Made by a program: the position numbers and the translations under genes. Of a stretch of DNA of 7,649 nucleotides, positions 4,947-7,649 are shown one piece after another. Numbering within the stretch: position 1 is the stretch's first letter; each line of letters opens with the position of its first letter. Location: NCBI GenBank assembly GCA_013003335.1, contig JABDJT010000135.1, positions 1-7,649 of the forward strand, written 5' to 3'. This DNA is from Verrucomicrobiales bacterium (GTDB taxonomy: Bacteria > Verrucomicrobiota > Verrucomicrobiia > Verrucomicrobiales > DEV007). The notes beneath the pieces are model-generated. The model was not told where the DNA came from, made no database searches, and saw only the letters and a program-made list of their open reading frames with translations.

Positions 4947-7103
4947 ATGTGTCCCGCACGTTTTCCTATTCAATTCAGGCTCGCTTTGTGTGCGATTTTT
5001 ATCGTCGCGTCAGTGGCCGCGGCGAATCACGTCGAACGAATCGGAGTGGTGAAAATTTCAGAGGAAGAGAAACCGAAAATTGACGGGGATCTTTCTGATG
5101 AAGTCTGGAAAAAAGCGGCGGTGGTCGAAAATTTGACCCAGATGTATCCGGTTGAGCAGGTCGCGCCATCGGAACGCACCGAGGTGAGAATTTGCTACGA
5201 TTCGAAGAATCTGTATTTCGCGTTTCACTGTTTTGACAGCGGGAAAGTAAACGCGTCGATCATGCAGAGGGATCAGAACGTGGGTGGCGCGGACGATTAC
5301 GTTTTCATCTCGCTCGATCCGTATCAAACCGGGCGGGAAGGATTCTATTTCCGGCTGAATGCAAATGGAGCGAAAGGGGACGGACGCATCACGGCTCAGT
5401 CCAGCAAGCCGAACATGAACTGGGACGCGATTTGGAAGGGAGCCGGGAAACTGACCGAAGACGGTTGGTCGGTGGAGTTTGCCATTCCCTTCCGAAGCGT
5501 GTCGTTCGATCGGAATTCCACAGTCTGGAACGTGAATTTCGGGCGCTGGATGCCCCGACTCCAGGAACGGAGCCGCTGGTCGGGAGCCTATCGACAACGG
5601 AATTTTCTGAAGTTTGAAGATGCAGGAAAACTGACGGGGTTGAAGGCAATGGAGCGTGGGCTGGGTGTGGATGTGAAGCCGTATGCGCTGGCACGCCAGA
5701 AACGCGGCAGGTTCGGAGATGGAATCGAGACCGATTACGGGGCTGACGTCTTTTACCAGGTCACGCCAAGCCTGACGACAACGCTGACCTGGAACACAGA
5801 TTTCGCGGAAACTGAAGTCGATGACCGGGTGGTCAACCTGACGCGCTTCCCGTTGTTCTTTCCCGAGAAGCGCGATTTTTTCCTCGAAGGGCAGGAGTAT
5901 TTCGAATTCGGCCCGTTCAGCAAAAGCCTGCTACCTTTTCATTCGCGAACGATCGGACTGTCCGACACCCGGGAAAAGGTGCCGATCATCGGAGGAGCAA
6001 AAGTGACCGGCCGGGTCGGCAAGGTTGGGGTCGGGATGTTCGGCACGCGGTTGGATGAAACGGATACCCTTTTCCAAGACGATGTGGGAGTGGCCCGCCT
6101 GACCTACGATGTACTCGAGGAGTCCCGGATCGGCACATTTTTCAGCCATGGAGATCCCCGGGGAAACGGGGAAAATTTTGTGGCCGGTGTCGATTTTGAC
6201 TTCAAGGACAGCCACTGGAAAAGCAGTGAGAACGAGGTCTCACTCAAGGCTTACGACCTGATGAGCCGCGATGCCGGAACGGACGCGCATGCCTTCGGCG
6301 CAAGTTTTCAATATCCAAATGAGCCGCTGCGAATTACTGCGAGCGTTCGGCAGATTGATGAAGAATTTCAACCCGGAATGGGATTCGTGCGTCGACCGGG
6401 CACGCGGAGGGGACAGTCGCTCGTCCAGCACGAGTTCTACCCAACGGCTGACTGGCTGCGCGAAATCAGGCTCGGCACGAACGTGGAACTCACGACGAAC
6501 TTGGACAACCAGGTCGAGAGCGCGGAATACTCCCCGATTAATTTCAAAGCCGATTTCGAATCCGGCGATGAGTTTTTCATCTACCCCGAGATGCGGCGTG
6601 AGGTGCTGTTTCGACCTTTTGAAATTGCGGACGACGTCGTGATTTCCGAGGGCAATTACTACTTCAACACGGTTTATACGGGCATCGAAACGGCTTCAAA
6701 ACGTCCGGTCGATTTGGATGTGGGCGCTCGATTCGGAAATTTCTGGAGCGGGGAGCGGTGGGGCGTTGAAGCCGATGTCGAGTGGCGGCAGAGTCGGTAT
6801 TTCGGAATCGAAACAGGAATTGAGTTCGACGCGATCGATCTTCCGGAAGGGGAATTCGAAGTGCTGATCGGCTACGCGGGATTTCGCGTGACGCCGAACC
6901 CGAAGTTCTCGTGGAATACGCTGGCGCAGTGGGACAGCGTCAGCAACGAAATCGGGATCAACAGCCGGCTCCGATATATTGTCAGCCCCGGGAATGACAT
7001 TTTCTTCGTGGTAAACAAGGGCTTCCTGTTTGACGACGGGCGCAGTTTCCGTCACCTCGGATCAGAAACCATTGCCAAGTTGGGGTGGACTTTCCGATTC
7101 TGA
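4947..7103 (+). CDS. DUF5916-type outer-membrane barrel protein with N-terminal CBM9-like domain
   Basis: This 718-residue envelope protein starts with a signal peptide (hydrophobic 11-26, cleavage probably near AAA-NH). The N-terminal domain (about 30-228) is a CBM9-like beta-sandwich: it opens KIDGDLSDEVWKKA (44-57), then has ICYDSKNLYFAFHCFDS (82-98), DDYVFISLDPY (116-126) and GWSVEFAIPFRSVSF (173-187). From about 235 on it is the DUF5916 region, with the family-typical NTDFAETEVDDR (283-294) and FPLFFPEKRDFFLEG (301-315). Many amphipathic strands follow, and the chain ends in LGWTFRF with a terminal Phe, the usual outer-membrane barrel sorting signature. The family has no firmly assigned substrate; glycan binding by the CBM9-like domain is possible but not shown. 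The strong Shine-Dalgarno sequence supports the start. It runs in the same direction as the propeller gene, 94 nt away, and converges with ridA. Confidence 0.86.
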   Translation: MCPARFPIQFRLALCAIFIVASVAAANHVERIGVVKISEEEKPKIDGDLSDEVWKKAAVVENLTQMYPVEQVAPSERTEVRICYDSKNLYFAFHCFDSGKVNASIMQRDQNVGGADDYVFISLDPYQTGREGFYFRLNANGAKGDGRITAQSSKPNMNWDAIWKGAGKLTEDGWSVEFAIPFRSVSFDRNSTVWNVNFGRWMPRLQERSRWSGAYRQRNFLKFEDAGKLTGLKAMERGLGVDVKPYALARQKRGRFGDGIETDYGADVFYQVTPSLTTTLTWNTDFAETEVDDRVVNLTRFPLFFPEKRDFFLEGQEYFEFGPFSKSLLPFHSRTIGLSDTREKVPIIGGAKVTGRVGKVGVGMFGTRLDETDTLFQDDVGVARLTYDVLEESRIGTFFSHGDPRGNGENFVAGVDFDFKDSHWKSSENEVSLKAYDLMSRDAGTDAHAFGASFQYPNEPLRITASVRQIDEEFQPGMGFVRRPGTRRGQSLVQHEFYPTADWLREIRLGTNVELTTNLDNQVESAEYSPINFKADFESGDEFFIYPEMRREVLFRPFEIADDVVISEGNYYFNTVYTGIETASKRPVDLDVGARFGNFWSGERWGVEADVEWRQSRYFGIETGIEFDAIDLPEGEFEVLIGYAGFRVTPNPKFSWNTLAQWDSVSNEIGINSRLRYIVSPGNDIFFVVNKGFLFDDGRSFRHLGSETIAKLGWTFRF

Positions 7104-7129
7104 TCGACCATCAGCTGACCTCACCGAGT

Positions 7130-7510
7130 TCACTCTGAGAGATCGACCACACACTCGATTTCGACCGCTGCCCCGAGAGGCAGGGCGGCAACCGCCACCG
7201 TCGAGCGCGCCGGTTTGTGATCGCCAAATTCGCCGCCGTAAATTCCGTTTACCGCCGGAAAATCCGCCATGTCGGTCAGGAAAATCGTGGTTTTCGCCAC
7301 TTTATCGAGGGTCGTTCCCGCTGTGGCCAGCACCGCCCGGATATTTTTGAAAACCTGCCGAGTTTCCATCTCGATACCTCCTTCGATGATTTCACCGGTG
7401 GTCGGATCGAGAGGGATTTGTCCGGAACAAAACAGAAAGTCGCCCGTTCGAATTGCGTGGGAATACGGCCCGACGGCAGCAGGTGCTTCTAGGGAGTTGA
7501 TCGCTTCCAT
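7130..7510 (-). CDS. ridA: RidA family protein (reactive intermediate/imine deaminase)
   Basis: This is a cytoplasmic enzyme of the YjgF/YER057c/UK114 family that hydrolyses reactive enamine/imine intermediates, such as 2-aminoacrylate made by PLP enzymes, to keto acids plus ammonia. Its 126 residues match the usual length. Family landmarks are present: GPYSHAI with Tyr16, FCSGQIPLDP with Ser29-Gly30, METRQVFKNIRAVL (48-61), the KTTIFLTDMADF strand (73-84), and PARSTVAVAALP, whose Arg102 corresponds to the catalytic Arg105 of E. coli RidA. Glu117 lies 15 residues later, as E. coli Glu120 does. The Arg and Glu argue for a true RidA-subfamily deaminase rather than an inactive Rid paralogue. The start lies 4 nt after the cysQ stop, so the two are cotranscribed; only a weak GAG serves as Shine-Dalgarno sequence. 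The gene ends 26 nt from the end of the convergent DUF5916 gene. Confidence 0.95.
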   Translation of the reverse strand: MEAINSLEAPAAVGPYSHAIRTGDFLFCSGQIPLDPTTGEIIEGGIEMETRQVFKNIRAVLATAGTTLDKVAKTTIFLTDMADFPAVNGIYGGEFGDHKPARSTVAVAALPLGAAVEIECVVDLSE

Positions 7511-7514
7511 GGAA

Positions 7515-7649
7515 TTACTCGACGATGAAAAATGGATTCAACAGATTCTCCTTGTTGTAAAGAAGTGGCTCGCCGGTATCCGCGTTGTTTACCGATCGCC
7601 CGGCCTCCAGGGCAATCGCGTGGGCCGCTCCCGTATCCCACTCCATGGT
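7515..7649 (-). CDS. cysQ: 3'(2'),5'-bisphosphate nucleotidase CysQ, C-terminal fragment
   Basis: Reading the minus strand from the window edge gives an open frame of 44 residues ending in TAA; the rest of the gene lies beyond the window. It begins TMEWDTGAAHAIALEAG, the second metal-binding motif of the inositol-monophosphatase superfamily (WDxAAxH/Q), whose Asp binds a catalytic Mg ion. It ends PLLYNKENLLNPFFIVE, close to the C-terminus usual for CysQ (LRYNK, then LLNP-F/W-FI). CysQ removes the 3'-phosphate of PAP, the by-product of sulfate activation and assimilation, in the cytoplasm. The LLNPFF ending favours CysQ over plain inositol monophosphatase. It is the upstream gene of a cysQ-ridA pair with a 4-nt gap. 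Confidence 0.85.
   Translation of the reverse strand, partial: TMEWDTGAAHAIALEAGRSVNNADTGEPLLYNKENLLNPFFIVE

Noticed and set aside
4609..5052. Plus-strand open frame spanning the end of the propeller gene, the gap and the start of the DUF5916 gene
   Set aside because: Its product is Arg/Gly/Ser-rich without a domain, and it overlaps two supported genes in another frame.
1..7649. CRISPR array, transposon, tRNA or attachment site
   Set aside because: I saw no regularly spaced repeats, terminal inverted repeats with a transposase, cloverleaf sequence or integrase; coding density is high throughout, and no stretch of more than 100 bases lacks a gene.

Overview
The window carries a compact run of bacterial genes with no RNA genes, mobile elements or CRISPR arrays that I can see. 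Composition is moderately GC-rich, and eight of the nine genes end in TGA. A secreted PQQ-type beta-propeller protein opening with a DWPNFHGPNQD-type motif, next to a DUF5916-type outer-membrane barrel, points to a Gram-negative, probably Planctomycetota or Verrucomicrobiota. This placement is inference from gene style, not a database match.

Layout. (1) 1-3578, plus strand: an ArsR-family regulator (5' end cut off by the window) followed by a complete high-affinity phosphate ABC transporter, pstS-pstC-pstA-pstB. The genes are telescoped: a 6-nt gap, a 20-nt overlap, then two 4-nt ATGA overlaps. All five genes therefore look like one transcription unit. There is no phoU after pstB and no phoB/phoR in the window; the only linked regulator is the ArsR protein, which has a vicinal Cys pair near its C-terminus. 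(2) 3579-3634: a short gap with a hairpin. (3) 3635-4852, plus strand: an exported PQQ-like beta-propeller protein. (4) 4853-4946: a gap with a bulged stem-loop and a strong Shine-Dalgarno sequence. (5) 4947-7103, plus strand: a 718-residue protein with an N-terminal CBM9-like domain and a C-terminal DUF5916 outer-membrane barrel. (6) 7130-7649, minus strand: ridA preceded by the 3' end of cysQ with a 12-nt gap between stop and start at most (4 nt by direct count), converging on the DUF5916 gene.

How they work together. PstS would capture phosphate in the periplasm, PstC and PstA form the inner-membrane channel, and PstB hydrolyses ATP. The ArsR protein plausibly controls the unit in response to a metalloid, metal or other signal. 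The propeller and barrel proteins are both envelope-directed, but their shared role, if any, is unknown. CysQ (PAP phosphatase) and RidA (enamine/imine deaminase) are housekeeping metabolite-clearing enzymes.

Most of the window is ordinary in content. The parts most worth a second look are the ArsR-pst linkage without phoU and the non-canonical PstS and PstB sequence features.
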